A DNA stretch of 64,000 nt, taken from NCBI RefSeq assembly GCF_012396235.1, contig NZ_JAAXPA010000009.1, positions 233,090 through 297,089 of the forward strand, written 5' to 3'. The notes under the pieces are model-generated. The model was not told the origin of the DNA and searched no databases. It saw only the letters and a program-made list of their open reading frames with translations. Numbering within the stretch: the first letter of the stretch is position 1; each line of letters opens with the position of its first letter. The translations under genes and the position numbers were made by a program. Origin of the DNA: Rhodococcus opacus. GTDB taxonomy: Bacteria; Actinomycetota; Actinomycetes; Mycobacteriales; Mycobacteriaceae. This document shows, in pieces, positions 17,910 through 27,606 of this stretch.

Positions 17910-18765
17910 CACCGGGTTCCCCGCCGCCGACGCGGAGAACGATTTCACCCGCCAGCGTCGTCGCGCCGAGTTGTCGCGGCTGGTCAGCTGGCTTCGCCGC
18001 GAACCGGACGACGTCAACGAGATCCTGCCGTTCGACGAGGTGGTCGCGGCAGTCGGACGGGTCGGGGAACGATCGCTCGGACTGCAGGTGATCCCGGTCA
18101 ACTCCATCGTCGGGAGCGTCGACCGGACCCGCGACTTCGACCGGTTCTTCCGGCCCACGTCCACCCGCGTGCGCGAGCGCTGGCAACGGCTGGCGGCCGC
18201 GCAGCGCCGGGGCGAGTCGGTGCCGCCGATCCAGGTGTATCGGATCGGGTCCATGCACTTCGTCAGCGACGGCCACCACCGCGTCTCCATCGCGTACGCG
18301 ATGCACTGGAGCACGATCGACGCCTACGTCACCGAGATCCAGACCAAGATCTCCCCCGACGGGATCGCGCAGCGAGGCGACCTGGTCATCAAGGATCACC
18401 GCCGCCTGTTCCTCACGCGGGTGCCGTTGAGCGGGCCGCAGCGGGCGGCCGTGGTCGTCACCGATCCCTGGGAGTACGCCGAGATCAGCCAGAGCGTCGA
18501 GGCGTGGGGCTTCCGGCTCATGCAGGAGGTGGGCGAATTCCTCAGCCGTGAGACCGTGGCCCGGCGCTGGTTCGGTGAGGAGTTCCTGCCGGTGGTCCGG
18601 ATGCTGCGGGCCGCGGAGATGCTGCCCGACCACACCGACGCCGAGGCCTACCTGTGGGTGGCGCGCGAGCGGTACCGCCTTGTGCGCCAGCATGTCTGGA
18701 ACGACGAGATCATCGCCGAGCTCAGTCATCTCGCACCGCGCAGGCACAAACCGGCTAGTCCGTGA
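17899..18765 (+). CDS. ParB/sulfiredoxin-fold nuclease-like protein
   Basis: 288 residues from the ATG at 17899, which overlaps the metallophosphoesterase by 11 nt. The centre holds IPVNSIVGSVDR and PPIQVYRIGSMHFVSDGHHR, the ParB-box pattern of the ParB N-terminal/Srx fold (nucleotide-binding GHHR). No KorB-type helix-turn-helix follows; the rest is helical. This is not the segregation ParB. CTP or ATP binding is plausible from the fold, and the function is open. Confidence 0.7.
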   Translation: MARDTGFPAADAENDFTRQRRRAELSRLVSWLRREPDDVNEILPFDEVVAAVGRVGERSLGLQVIPVNSIVGSVDRTRDFDRFFRPTSTRVRERWQRLAAAQRRGESVPPIQVYRIGSMHFVSDGHHRVSIAYAMHWSTIDAYVTEIQTKISPDGIAQRGDLVIKDHRRLFLTRVPLSGPQRAAVVVTDPWEYAEISQSVEAWGFRLMQEVGEFLSRETVARRWFGEEFLPVVRMLRAAEMLPDHTDAEAYLWVARERYRLVRQHVWNDEIIAELSHLAPRRHKPASP

Positions 18766-19846
18766 ACCGCACGACGCGCTCGGGCGCGTCGGGGTGCGCA
18801 AACTTCAACAGTCGCCCGCCCTCCGCCTCGATCGCGGTGCGGTGCGTCTTCGCGATCTTCGCCAACGGCTCCACGTCGAGTACCGCACGGGACTTCTCGA
18901 CCACCGTCGTGGTGAACGCCGCGACCCTGCCGTTCACCAGGACGGCAGGCTTGATGATGCCGTTCTGGGTGAAGACCTTCTTCCGCACGTCGTCGTCGAG
19001 GAGGCGCCCGCGGTCCGCGTGCGAGAGCAGCACGTTGTCGAACGGCGCGAGGATGCGGACGGGGGCGGGGGTGCCCGGGTCGGGGCGGGGTGCGTCGGGA
19101 AGGTCGAAGAGTTCCGGACCCGATTCCCCCGCGAACACCCGGAGTTCCGGCCGCAGCCGGTCCAGGACCTCACCGAGCCGGGTCAGTCCCGACCAGGCCT
19201 GGGCGTCCCGCGCGCTCGCGGGGCCGAACGCGGCGAGGTAGCGCAACAGCATCGTGTCGATGGACGGCGCGGCGGACAGTGGACGACCCACCCACGACTC
19301 CAGCGTCGACAGCGCCGGCTGCCCCGACCTGCCCCACAGCCCGCGCGGCGGAACCTGGACCATCGGGACCAGTCCCCGCACCCCGTGGGCGAGCGCGGCG
19401 CCGTCGCGGCCGGGGAACCGCTCCTCGAGCAGGGGCCGCATCTGCGATTGCGTGCGGGGTTCGTCACGCACCAGTTCGCGTCCCGCGGCGGCGAGGGCGC
19501 CGAGGTCGATCCCGTCGAGACTCGACCGGTACTGCGTGTTGGTGTGGAGGTCGCGGTCGAGCAGCGGTTGCGTCAGCGGACGGAACGAGAGCGCGTCCGA
19601 GGACGACAGGGCGAACACCGTCCCGCGCATCGCGACGATCCGCACCACCGCGCGTTTCTCGATGAGGTCCGACAGCGACTCGGCGCGGAATCGTGTCAAC
19701 CGCGCCCACAGTGCGAAGTACGGCGGGGCCGGAGCCTGGGCCTGCAGTCCGCAGAGGTGCTCGATCATGTCGAGGGCGGACGCGTCCGAACGGCTCAGCA
19801 GCGATTGCCGGGCCAGTGTCGCCCTGCCCAGCGCTCGATTCGACAT
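18755..19846 (-). CDS. Winged-helix DNA-binding protein of the AlkX/AlkZ (HTH_42) family
   Basis: 363 residues from MSNRALG. The family fold is a stack of winged helices. The glycosylase members use a Gln-x-Gln motif; here LCGLQAQAP near residue 37 supplies QAQ. Later landmarks (RGTVFALSS, SLDGIDLGALAAAGRELV, PAPVRILAPFDNVLLSHADR) fit PF06224. The group includes DNA glycosylases that unhook alkylated or cross-linked bases, but many members are uncharacterised, so activity is inferred. It converges on the ParB-like gene. Confidence 0.78.
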   Translation of the reverse strand: MSNRALGRATLARQSLLSRSDASALDMIEHLCGLQAQAPAPPYFALWARLTRFRAESLSDLIEKRAVVRIVAMRGTVFALSSSDALSFRPLTQPLLDRDLHTNTQYRSSLDGIDLGALAAAGRELVRDEPRTQSQMRPLLEERFPGRDGAALAHGVRGLVPMVQVPPRGLWGRSGQPALSTLESWVGRPLSAAPSIDTMLLRYLAAFGPASARDAQAWSGLTRLGEVLDRLRPELRVFAGESGPELFDLPDAPRPDPGTPAPVRILAPFDNVLLSHADRGRLLDDDVRKKVFTQNGIIKPAVLVNGRVAAFTTTVVEKSRAVLDVEPLAKIAKTHRTAIEAEGGRLLKFAHPDAPERVVRFTD

Positions 19847-19936
19847 GCGGTCGGACCCCACCGTGAACCCCTTCGTTAGTTAGCCCCAGTACCGTATTTG
19901 ATTACGCCCGTTCACCGACCCCTCCAGGAGGACCCC

Positions 19937-21472
19937 ATGGCCGCCGGATCGACCACCGCAGCCAGGGCTCTCCTGCCCGTCATGTGCTTCGTCGTGATGA
20001 TTGTCGCCGTTCTGCAGACGTTGGTGGTGCCGATCGTCGGGACCATCGGTGCGCAACTCGACGTCGGCCCCACCGCCGTCGGCTGGCTCCTCACCGCGAA
20101 CCTCCTCGCGGCCGCCACCGCGACACCCGTCCTCGGCCGCCTCGCCGATCTCCGCGGCAAACGACCCGTCCTGCTCGGTGTGCTCGTGGTCGTCCTGCTC
20201 GGCTCCCTGATCGGTGCGCTGTCGACGTCCGTGGGAGTGCTGATCTTCGCCCGCGTGCTCCAGGGCGTGTCGTTCGCGCTGTTCCCCATCGGCATCGCGG
20301 TCCTGCGTGACGAACTTCCCGCCGAGAAGCTGACCGGGGCGATGGGGATCTTCTCCGGCACCCTCGGATTCGGCGGATGCTTCGGCATCGTCCTCACCGG
20401 TGTGCTGGTCTCCGACGGCGCCGACTTCCACCGCATCTTCTGGCTGTCGTCGGCCATCACCGCCGCCGGACTCGTCCTCGCCTGGATCGCCATCCCCCGC
20501 CGCCCGCGCGTCGGCACGGGTTCCATCGACTGGATCGGCGCGGCCGGTCTCGCCGCCGGCCTGGTCCTCGTCCTGCTGCCGCTCGCCGAGGGCGGAACCT
20601 GGGGCTGGACGTCGCCCGTCACCATCGTCAGCGGAATCGCCGGAATCCTGGTCCTGATCGGCTGGTTCCTCTACGAACGCAGGATCACGGACCCACTCGT
20701 CGCGCCCCGGCTGCTGACCAACCCACCCGTCCTCGTCACCCACCTGTCCGCGCTCGTGGTCGGCATGTCGATGTTCGTGATGTTCCTGGGCAGCTCGTAC
20801 TTCGTCCAGACCCCGCGCGCGGTGGCCGGATACGGCTTCGGGGCCACCGTCCTCGAGGCCAGCACCGTGTACCTGCTGCCGGGCGCGATCAGCGGCGTCC
20901 TCGCCTCGATCCTCAGCGGGAAACTGATCCACCGCTTCGGTTCCCGTGCCGTCCTCATCGCCGCGAGCGTCGTCGGCGTCAGCGGTTTCGTCGTGTTCGT
21001 CTTCGCCCACGACCGCACGTGGGAAGTCATCGCGGCCATCCTGCTGGTCAACACGTACATCAGCCTCGCCTACGCGTCGCTGCCGTCGCTGCTCGTGGCC
21101 GAGGTCCGGCAGGACGAGACCGGCGTCGCGAACAGCATCAACTCCATCGCCCGGTCCGTGGGCAGTTCATTCGCCAGTGCGCTGCTCGCGACCCTGCTCG
21201 CCGGCATCACCATCGACGGAACGGACGTCCCGACCGAATCGGCGTACGTGATCGCGTTCGTCGTCGGCGCGACCGCGGCCGCCCTCGCCGGGCTGCTGCC
21301 GTTCTTCGGGATCACGCGCACCACCCGCACCCCGTCCGACGAGGAGGAGGACGAGGTCCACGCGACCGCCCTCGCGGCCGAATGGGGCACGGTCGGTGGC
21401 CTCGGCGGAGCGAACACCAGAGGTTCGGGTGAGCGCTCTGGTCAGAGCGTGAGGTTGGCTCCCGAGTCCTGA
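19937..21472 (+). CDS. MFS drug-efflux transporter, 14-span (DHA2) type
   Basis: 511 residues. CCAGGAGG precedes the ATG at 19937, so the upstream TTG is rejected. Motif A-like GRLADLRGKRPVLLG follows the second span, and SLPSLLVAEVRQDETGVANSINSIAR is typical of the EmrB/QacA group. It exports hydrophobic compounds by proton antiport. The last 31 nt overlap the convergent sugC gene; the C-terminal tail is hydrophilic and low complexity. Confidence 0.87.
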   Translation: MAAGSTTAARALLPVMCFVVMIVAVLQTLVVPIVGTIGAQLDVGPTAVGWLLTANLLAAATATPVLGRLADLRGKRPVLLGVLVVVLLGSLIGALSTSVGVLIFARVLQGVSFALFPIGIAVLRDELPAEKLTGAMGIFSGTLGFGGCFGIVLTGVLVSDGADFHRIFWLSSAITAAGLVLAWIAIPRRPRVGTGSIDWIGAAGLAAGLVLVLLPLAEGGTWGWTSPVTIVSGIAGILVLIGWFLYERRITDPLVAPRLLTNPPVLVTHLSALVVGMSMFVMFLGSSYFVQTPRAVAGYGFGATVLEASTVYLLPGAISGVLASILSGKLIHRFGSRAVLIAASVVGVSGFVVFVFAHDRTWEVIAAILLVNTYISLAYASLPSLLVAEVRQDETGVANSINSIARSVGSSFASALLATLLAGITIDGTDVPTESAYVIAFVVGATAAALAGLLPFFGITRTTRTPSDEEEDEVHATALAAEWGTVGGLGGANTRGSGERSGQSVRLAPES

Positions 21473-22611
21473 TCGAACAGGGCGATCTTCGCCCGGTCGA
21501 ACCACAATTCCACCGGCCTGCCGTGCGCCGCGGACGATTCGGTCGACAACCGGGCGACCAGCTGCCCGCCGCCTGCGACCGCGGTCCCCGAGTCGGCGGC
21601 GAGCTCCTCGAGTTCCCGGGAGGTCACCTGCGGTCCCTCGGCCGTGAAATAGGCGTACTTGTCCGAACCCATCGACTCGAGCACCTCGACGTTGGCCGTG
21701 AACGTGGCACCGGCCGCCCTCTGCCCCTCGTCCACGAGCCCCACGTCCTCGAAGTGCTCGGGCCGGATCCCGACGACGACGTCCTTCGCCGTGTTCGACG
21801 ACCCGATCGTGTCGCGTGTCTCCGGAGGCAGTGTGAACTCGCCGAGCGGCGTCGACACCCCGTCGGCAGTGAGCTGCCCCGGGAAGAAGTTCATCGACGG
21901 CGAGCCGATGAACCCGGCGACGAACAGGTTGTTCGGGTGGTCGTACAGATCCTGCGGCGCCCCGATCTGCTGGACCACGCCGCCCCGCAGCACCACCACC
22001 CGATCGCCGAGGGTCATCGCCTCGGTCTGGTCGTGCGTGACGTACACCGTGGTGGTGCCGAGTCGCTGTTGCAGCCGGGCGATCTCGGTGCGCATCTGGA
22101 CGCGGAGTTTGGCGTCGAGGTTCGACAGCGGCTCGTCCATCAGGAACGCCTTGGGGCTGCGGACGATCGCCCGGCCCATCGCGACCCGCTGCCGCTGTCC
22201 GCCCGACAGATTGGCCGGTTTGCGATCGAGGTGCTGGGTGAGGTCGAGGATCTTGGCGGCGTCGTCCACCTTCGCCGCGATGTCCGACTTCGACATCTTC
22301 GCCAGGGTGAGCGGGAACGCGATGTTCTGCCGCACCGTCATGTGCGGGTACAGCGCGTACGACTGGAACACCATCGCGATGTCGCGGTCCTTCGGCGCCT
22401 TCTCGTTGACCCGCTCCCCCGCGATGCGCAGTTCACCGGACGAGATGTCCTCCAGCCCGGCGATCATGTTGAGAGTGGTCGACTTTCCGCAACCGGACGG
22501 TCCGACCAGAATGATGAATTCGCCGTCGGCGATCGTGATGTCGACGTCGCTCACCGCCTTGGCGCCGTCCGGGTACAGCTTCGTCACCTTGTCGAGCACG
22601 ATTTCGGCCAC
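21442..22611 (-). CDS. sugC: Trehalose ABC transporter ATPase
   Basis: 389 residues: Walker A GPSGCGKST, signature LSGGQRQR, Walker B AFLMDEP, THDQTEAMTLGDR, and a C-terminal OB-type regulatory domain typical of MalK/UgpC ATPases (VGIRPEHFEDVG). It energises LpqY-SugABC, which in mycobacteria recovers trehalose released during mycolate transfer. It is the last gene of lpqY-sugA-sugB-sugC, 4 nt after sugB, in the same position next to corA as Rv1238. Confidence 0.92.
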   Translation of the reverse strand: MAEIVLDKVTKLYPDGAKAVSDVDITIADGEFIILVGPSGCGKSTTLNMIAGLEDISSGELRIAGERVNEKAPKDRDIAMVFQSYALYPHMTVRQNIAFPLTLAKMSKSDIAAKVDDAAKILDLTQHLDRKPANLSGGQRQRVAMGRAIVRSPKAFLMDEPLSNLDAKLRVQMRTEIARLQQRLGTTTVYVTHDQTEAMTLGDRVVVLRGGVVQQIGAPQDLYDHPNNLFVAGFIGSPSMNFFPGQLTADGVSTPLGEFTLPPETRDTIGSSNTAKDVVVGIRPEHFEDVGLVDEGQRAAGATFTANVEVLESMGSDKYAYFTAEGPQVTSRELEELAADSGTAVAGGGQLVARLSTESSAAHGRPVELWFDRAKIALFDQDSGANLTL

Positions 22612-22615
22612 AGAA

Positions 22616-23452
22616 TTATCCCTTCACTGCGCCGGAGGTCAGACCGGCCACGATGCGTCGTTGGAAGAACAGCACGAAGATGATGATCGGGATCGTGATC
22701 ACCATTGCGGCCGCGGCGATCGAGCCCGTCGGCTCCTCGAACTGGGAGGCGCCGGTGAAGTTCGCGATCGCGGCCGGCGCGGTGATGGACCGTTCCGTCG
22801 AGGTCAGCGAGATCGCGAACAACAGGTCGTTCCAGCAGAAGATGAAGACCAGGATCGCGGCGGTGACGATGCCCGGTGCCGCCAGCGGTGCCACGACCTT
22901 CCGGAACGCCTGCGCCGGAGTGGCGCCGTCCATCTTGGCCGCCTTCTCGAGCTCCCAGGGAATCTCCTTGAAGAAGGCCGACAACGTGTAGATGGCCAGC
23001 GGGAGGGCGAACGTGATGTACGGGAGGATCAGACCCGCCCAGGTGTCGAACAGCCCCAGTCTGCGCTCGATGTCGAACAGCGGGCTCACGAGGGAGATCT
23101 GGGGGAACATCGCGATCAGCAGGGCCACACCGACCAGCAGCTTCTTGCCCGGGAAGTCCAGCCGGGCAATGGCGTAGGCGGCCATGGTGCCGATGACGAC
23201 GGCGATCACGGTGGAGATGAGGCCGATGCCGATGGAGTTGATCAGCGCACTGGTGAACGCGTTGGTCTGGAAGATCCCGCGATAATTGTCGAGTGTCCAC
23301 TTCTGCGGAATGAACTTACCGTCCTTGATCGTTCCCGCGGGTTTGAACGACAGGCTGGCGATCCACAGCACCGGGACCAGTGCGTAGAGCAGGACGAGCA
23401 GGTTGACCACGGACCAGCTGATCTTGCGGCGAGGTGTGTCGACGACGGCCAT
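22616..23452 (-). CDS. sugB: Trehalose ABC transporter permease
   Basis: 278 residues starting at [10 protein letters not shown], 2 nt after sugA. Six membrane spans and the EAA loop [25 protein letters not shown] identify a MalG-type permease. With SugA it forms the pore. No frame problems. Confidence 0.9.
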   Translation of the reverse strand: MAVVDTPRRKISWSVVNLLVLLYALVPVLWIASLSFKPAGTIKDGKFIPQKWTLDNYRGIFQTNAFTSALINSIGIGLISTVIAVVIGTMAAYAIARLDFPGKKLLVGVALLIAMFPQISLVSPLFDIERRLGLFDTWAGLILPYITFALPLAIYTLSAFFKEIPWELEKAAKMDGATPAQAFRKVVAPLAAPGIVTAAILVFIFCWNDLLFAISLTSTERSITAPAAIANFTGASQFEEPTGSIAAAAMVITIPIIIFVLFFQRRIVAGLTSGAVKG

Positions 23453-23454
23453 GG

Positions 23455-24402
23455 CTATCGGTTTCCTTCCGTGTCGGACCCGGGAGCCGAGGCGCCGAAC
23501 AGCTTGATGAACACGAACGCGAGCAGTGCGACGCAGAGGAAGATCAGGACGCTGATCGCCGAGCCGATACCGAGGTTGAACGCCTTGAACAGGTTGTCGT
23601 AGCCGAGGATCGACAATGATCCGGTGTCGTTGGCGCCCTTGGTGAGGACGTAGATGTTGTCGAAGATCCGGAACGCGTCGAGGGTGCGGAACAACAACGC
23701 CACGAGGATCGCGGGTTTCATCAGCGGCAGGATGATCCGCACCAGCCGCGTCCACGCCCCGGCGCCGTCGACCTGCGCGGCCTTGAGGAGGTCGTCGGGA
23801 ACGAGGGCCAGTCCGGCGAGCAGCAGCAGCGCCATGAACGGCGTCGTCTTCCACACCTCGGCGAGCACGATGATCGCCAGCGACGGAATCTGCTGCGTCA
23901 GCGGGGCGCTGCCGTCGGGCAGCAGGTTGGCGAGATACCCGGTGCCCGGGGTCCACGCGTAGTACCAGCTGTATGCGGCGGCCACGGTGACGATGCCGTA
24001 CGGGATCAGCACCACCGTCCGCACGATGCCCTTCCCGACCAGCGTCCGGTGCATCACGAGCGCCAGGATCAGGCCCAGGACGAACTCGATGACCACCGAC
24101 ACGACCGTGATGCCCACCGTCACCGCGAAGGCCTGCCACCAGTACGCGTCCGACAGCACCGATACGTAGTTCGCGAGGCCCACGAATTTGCGGTCGTCGG
24201 GAAACCGGAGGTCGTAACGCTGCAGGCTCAGCCACACCGCGTAGACGACGGGGTAGGCCGTGACCGCGACCATGAGGATCGCGGCGGGAGCCACCAACCA
24301 CAAACCCAGTCGGCGTTCGGCCTTCTTCCCTTCCGAGATCTGCTTCTTCGACGCGACTTTCGGCTCTTCGGCCCGGTCCGCCTGCACGGTTTCGGTCGTC
24401 AC
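23455..24402 (-). CDS. sugA: Trehalose ABC transporter permease
   Basis: 315 residues, MalF-type. A charged N-terminus (about 30 residues) precedes six spans. The EAA loop reads [22 protein letters not shown]. The start overlaps the lpqY stop by 4 nt. It pairs with SugB. Confidence 0.9.
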   Translation of the reverse strand: MTTETVQADRAEEPKVASKKQISEGKKAERRLGLWLVAPAAILMVAVTAYPVVYAVWLSLQRYDLRFPDDRKFVGLANYVSVLSDAYWWQAFAVTVGITVVSVVIEFVLGLILALVMHRTLVGKGIVRTVVLIPYGIVTVAAAYSWYYAWTPGTGYLANLLPDGSAPLTQQIPSLAIIVLAEVWKTTPFMALLLLAGLALVPDDLLKAAQVDGAGAWTRLVRIILPLMKPAILVALLFRTLDAFRIFDNIYVLTKGANDTGSLSILGYDNLFKAFNLGIGSAISVLIFLCVALLAFVFIKLFGASAPGSDTEGNR

Positions 24403-25763
24403 GGGATCAGCCCTTCCGAGTTGACAGCCTTGCGTACCTGTTCGGCGAGTTCGTCGACGGTGCGCGGCGGGTCGATGTCACCGACCGGATTCAGCGTGTC
24501 GGTGATCAGGGTCGAAATGCTCTGGTACGCCGGTGACACCGGGCGGACGGATGCCGTCTCGAGGCTCTCCCGCACCTCACGCCACGCGGGGTACGCCTCC
24601 TGGAACGCCGGGTCGTCGTACAGGCTCGCCAACGTCGGCGGCACACCACCGTCGACGGCGTTGTTGCGCTGGTTCTCCTCGTTCCGCAGGCACGACACCG
24701 CCTCGAACGCCAGGTCCGGGTGCTGGCTGGTCTTCGCGACCGCGATGTTGAACCCGCCGATCGTCACCTCGGCCGGTCGCCCGGGGATCACCGACGGGTA
24801 CGGCGCCGGGAGGAAGTTCTGCTGACCGTCGACGGTGAGCACCGTGTTGCCCGTGTCCACAGACGTCGGGTTGCCCTTCTCGTCGATGAACGGCAGGTCC
24901 CCCTTCTCGGCGTTCTCGATCATGCCCGGCAGCACGAACGGCCAATTGACCTCGAACGCAGCCTTTCCGCTCTCCATCCCCAGCCGGGACGACGCCTCGT
25001 CGCCCTGGGAAACCGACGGGTCGGCACCCTCCGCGGTGGCCACCCGCTTCATGACCTCGAGCGCCTTCAGCGCGGCGTCGCCGTCGGCAACCGTCACGGT
25101 GGTCCCGTCCTCGGCGACGACGGACCCGCCCGCGCTCGCGAGCAGGGTGTTGAACCACACCATCAGACCCTCGTACTGCTTGCCCTGCACCCCGATCCAA
25201 CTGGGCCGGCCCTCCGCCGCGAGGCCCTCCGCAATGTCGATCATCTGATCCCACGTCTGCGGCGGCTGCCCGTCCGGCATGAGGTCCTTGCGGTACCAGA
25301 GCAACTGGGTGTTGGTGTTCAGCGGCGCGGCGTACAGCTGGTCCTGCCACTTCGCGGATTCGAGGGGGCCTTCGAGCGTGCCCTCGCTGACCTCCGCCGC
25401 GATGCCGGGTGGGAGCGGCACCGCCCAGCCGGCCTCGGCGAACTCGGCGGTCCACACCACGTCGAGTGTCATGATGTCGAGCGACGTGTCGTTTCCGGTG
25501 AGCCGGCGAGCCAGCTGGAGCCGCTGATCGTCCGCGCCCTTCGGCAGCGTGCGTTGCTCCACGGTGTACCGGCCGCCTGCCGCGGCCGTGCAGTTGGCCG
25601 CGGCCTCCGCATATTGTTCGGCGCCGTCGGCAGCCGTGTAGAAGCTGAGGACGATGCCCTCTTCGGACGACCCGCACGCAGCCAGCAGGGGAACGGTGAG
25701 GACGGCGGCCGCACCGATCAGTCCCCACTTCAGCGAGCGTCCGGGCTTGGTGCGATGTAGCAC
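24399..25763 (-). CDS. lpqY: Trehalose-binding lipoprotein
   Basis: 454 residues from a GTG with GAGGAGG five bases upstream; an earlier open frame lacks a ribosome site. Lipobox PLLAAC. The mature part is a cluster D extracellular sugar-binding protein ([39 protein letters not shown]-type hinge absent but [15 protein letters not shown] present). It should capture trehalose in the periplasm for SugABC. The gene order makes the assignment firm; ligand specificity is from the mycobacterial orthologue. Confidence 0.9.
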   Translation of the reverse strand: MLHRTKPGRSLKWGLIGAAAVLTVPLLAACGSSEEGIVLSFYTAADGAEQYAEAAANCTAAAGGRYTVEQRTLPKGADDQRLQLARRLTGNDTSLDIMTLDVVWTAEFAEAGWAVPLPPGIAAEVSEGTLEGPLESAKWQDQLYAAPLNTNTQLLWYRKDLMPDGQPPQTWDQMIDIAEGLAAEGRPSWIGVQGKQYEGLMVWFNTLLASAGGSVVAEDGTTVTVADGDAALKALEVMKRVATAEGADPSVSQGDEASSRLGMESGKAAFEVNWPFVLPGMIENAEKGDLPFIDEKGNPTSVDTGNTVLTVDGQQNFLPAPYPSVIPGRPAEVTIGGFNIAVAKTSQHPDLAFEAVSCLRNEENQRNNAVDGGVPPTLASLYDDPAFQEAYPAWREVRESLETASVRPVSPAYQSISTLITDTLNPVGDIDPPRTVDELAEQVRKAVNSEGLIP

Positions 25764-26013
25764 AGCCGCCTCCTCGAGCGGCCCCTCACGGATCCAGTCG
25801 CGGTACGGCTGGGCACGCGGGCCCGCACACTTGTTCCTGCCGGAACGCGCACTCCACCGGCAGGTCACGGTTTCGGCGCGGGCCTGGGCCCACGCATTGC
25901 GCCGTAAACCTATCCGACATCGTCGGCGAACTGGGTGAAATCGCCGCGAACGTCGCGAATAGGACGTAATCCGTGACCCGGCCGCAACCCGCAGGTCGAG
26001 GCGAGAGCGCCGA

Positions 26014-26505
26014 TCAGAGCGCCAGCTTGGCCAGCATGTCCCTGGCCTTCTCCGCCGACTTCGGCTCGCACAGCACGTCGTACCGGCCGGCGACCAGTTG
26101 CATCGTCGACGCGAAGTCCCGGGTTCCCCGCGTCGCCGCGTACGGGATCGTCGTGGAGATCAGCCCGAAGATGATCCCGCCGACGATGCCGACGACGAGC
26201 GGCGCCAGGAAACCGCCCGTGACGATGCCCAGCAGCAAACCGAAGAACACGCCGAGCCAGGCGCCCGAAACGATGCCCCCGCCAATCACTTTCGCCCAGG
26301 TGAGGCGGCCCAGCACCCGCTCGACCTGCATGAGGTTGACACCCACGATGGTGACGTCCTCCACCGAGAATTCCTGATCGGAGAGGTAGTCGACGGCGCG
26401 CTGCGCCTCGGCGTAGGTGGGATACGAACCGATGGGCCAGCCCGTGGGGGGTTCCGGCAGAGCCCCACGCCGCGCCCCATTGGACTGTCCGAGTGGATTC
26501 GTCAT
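26014..26505 (-). CDS. General-stress membrane protein (GSP17M/YflT-like domain)
   Basis: 163 residues. The N-terminal part (YPTYAEAQRAVDYLSDQEFSV) matches the general-stress-protein 17M domain. Two Gly-rich hydrophobic segments follow (about residues 72-95 and 98-115) and a soluble tail ends the protein. The same gene lies beside lpqY in M. tuberculosis (Rv1234, from memory). The role is unknown, probably stress related. Confidence 0.75.
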   Translation of the reverse strand: MTNPLGQSNGARRGALPEPPTGWPIGSYPTYAEAQRAVDYLSDQEFSVEDVTIVGVNLMQVERVLGRLTWAKVIGGGIVSGAWLGVFFGLLLGIVTGGFLAPLVVGIVGGIIFGLISTTIPYAATRGTRDFASTMQLVAGRYDVLCEPKSAEKARDMLAKLAL

Positions 26506-26572
26506 CGTCAGCTGGTCTCCTCGTGTGGTTCTCTCAGGATCGGTCCTGTGACAACCATTCTGCCTGCTGAGG

Positions 26573-27535
26573 CTATTTCTCGTCGGGTCGCACGAACTCG
26601 GTGGTCCGTTTCATACCCGCGGCGCGCCCCTTGGCCGAGATCACGAGCGCCATCTTGCGACTCGCCTCGTCGATCATCTCGTCGCCGAGCATCACGGCAC
26701 CGCGACCGCCGCCGGCCGCGGAGGTGTGGAACTCGTAGGCGTCCAGGATCAGTTCGGCCCGGTCGTAATCGTCCTGACGGGGGCTGAACACGTCGTTCGC
26801 TGCCTCGATCTGGGTGGGATGCAGCACCCACTTGCCGTCGAAGCCGAGCGCGGCCGTGCGCTGTGCCGACCGACGGAACGCCTCCACGTCGCGGATCTGC
26901 AGGTAGGGACCGTCGATGGCCTGCACCCCGTGCGCGCGGGCGGCCATCAGGATGGTCATCAGGATGTGGTGGTAGGCGTCGCCGCGGTCGTAGCCGTCCG
27001 GCTGCTCCCCGACGACCAGCGTGCGCATGTTGATGCTCGCCATGAAGTCGGCGGGACCGAACACCAGGGTCTGCACGCGGGGGCTGGCGGTCGCGATGGC
27101 GTCGATGTTGGTGAGCCCGATCGCATTCTCGATCTGCGGCTCGATTCCGATCCGGCCGACCTCGAGCCCGTTGGCCTTCTCTATCTGGGTCAGCAGCAGG
27201 TCGAGGGCCTGAACATGGCTGGCGTCCGGCACTTTCGGCAGCAGGATCGCGTCGAGGTGGGCACCCGCACGTCCCACGACCTCGACGACGTCGGCGTACG
27301 TCCACTCGGTGGTCCAGTCGTTGACCCGCACCACCTTGATCTGGTCGCCCCACCCGTCCTCGGCGAGCGCCTCGGCGATGGTGCCGCGCGCTTCCTGCTT
27401 CGCGAGCGGTGCCACCGCGTCCTCGAGGTCGAGGAAGATCTCGTCCGCGGGCAGTCCCTTCGCCTTGTCGATCATCTTGCGGCTGCTGCCCGGAACGGCG
27501 AGCACCGATCGCCGTGGCCTGTAGACGGAACTCAT
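26573..27535 (-). CDS. HpcH/HpaI aldolase / citrate-lyase-beta-like CoA-ester lyase
   Basis: 320 residues with GGAGG upstream. Landmarks of the CitE/MclA fold: RRSVLAVPGSSRKMIDKA, the metal Asp/Glu of FLDLEDAV, RVND, QIENAIGL and FGPADFMA. Members cleave malyl-CoA, beta-methylmalyl-CoA or citramalyl-CoA, or make such esters. Stand-alone CitE-like proteins lack the other citrate-lyase subunits, as here. The exact CoA ester is unknown. Confidence 0.85.
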   Translation of the reverse strand: MSSVYRPRRSVLAVPGSSRKMIDKAKGLPADEIFLDLEDAVAPLAKQEARGTIAEALAEDGWGDQIKVVRVNDWTTEWTYADVVEVVGRAGAHLDAILLPKVPDASHVQALDLLLTQIEKANGLEVGRIGIEPQIENAIGLTNIDAIATASPRVQTLVFGPADFMASINMRTLVVGEQPDGYDRGDAYHHILMTILMAARAHGVQAIDGPYLQIRDVEAFRRSAQRTAALGFDGKWVLHPTQIEAANDVFSPRQDDYDRAELILDAYEFHTSAAGGGRGAVMLGDEMIDEASRKMALVISAKGRAAGMKRTTEFVRPDEK

Positions 27536-27606
27536 GACGGACGATCCTCCACTTTCGCAGGTGTTCGATTCTCTGTATTTCTGTACAAGGATCTAGCCTG
27601 GCAATC

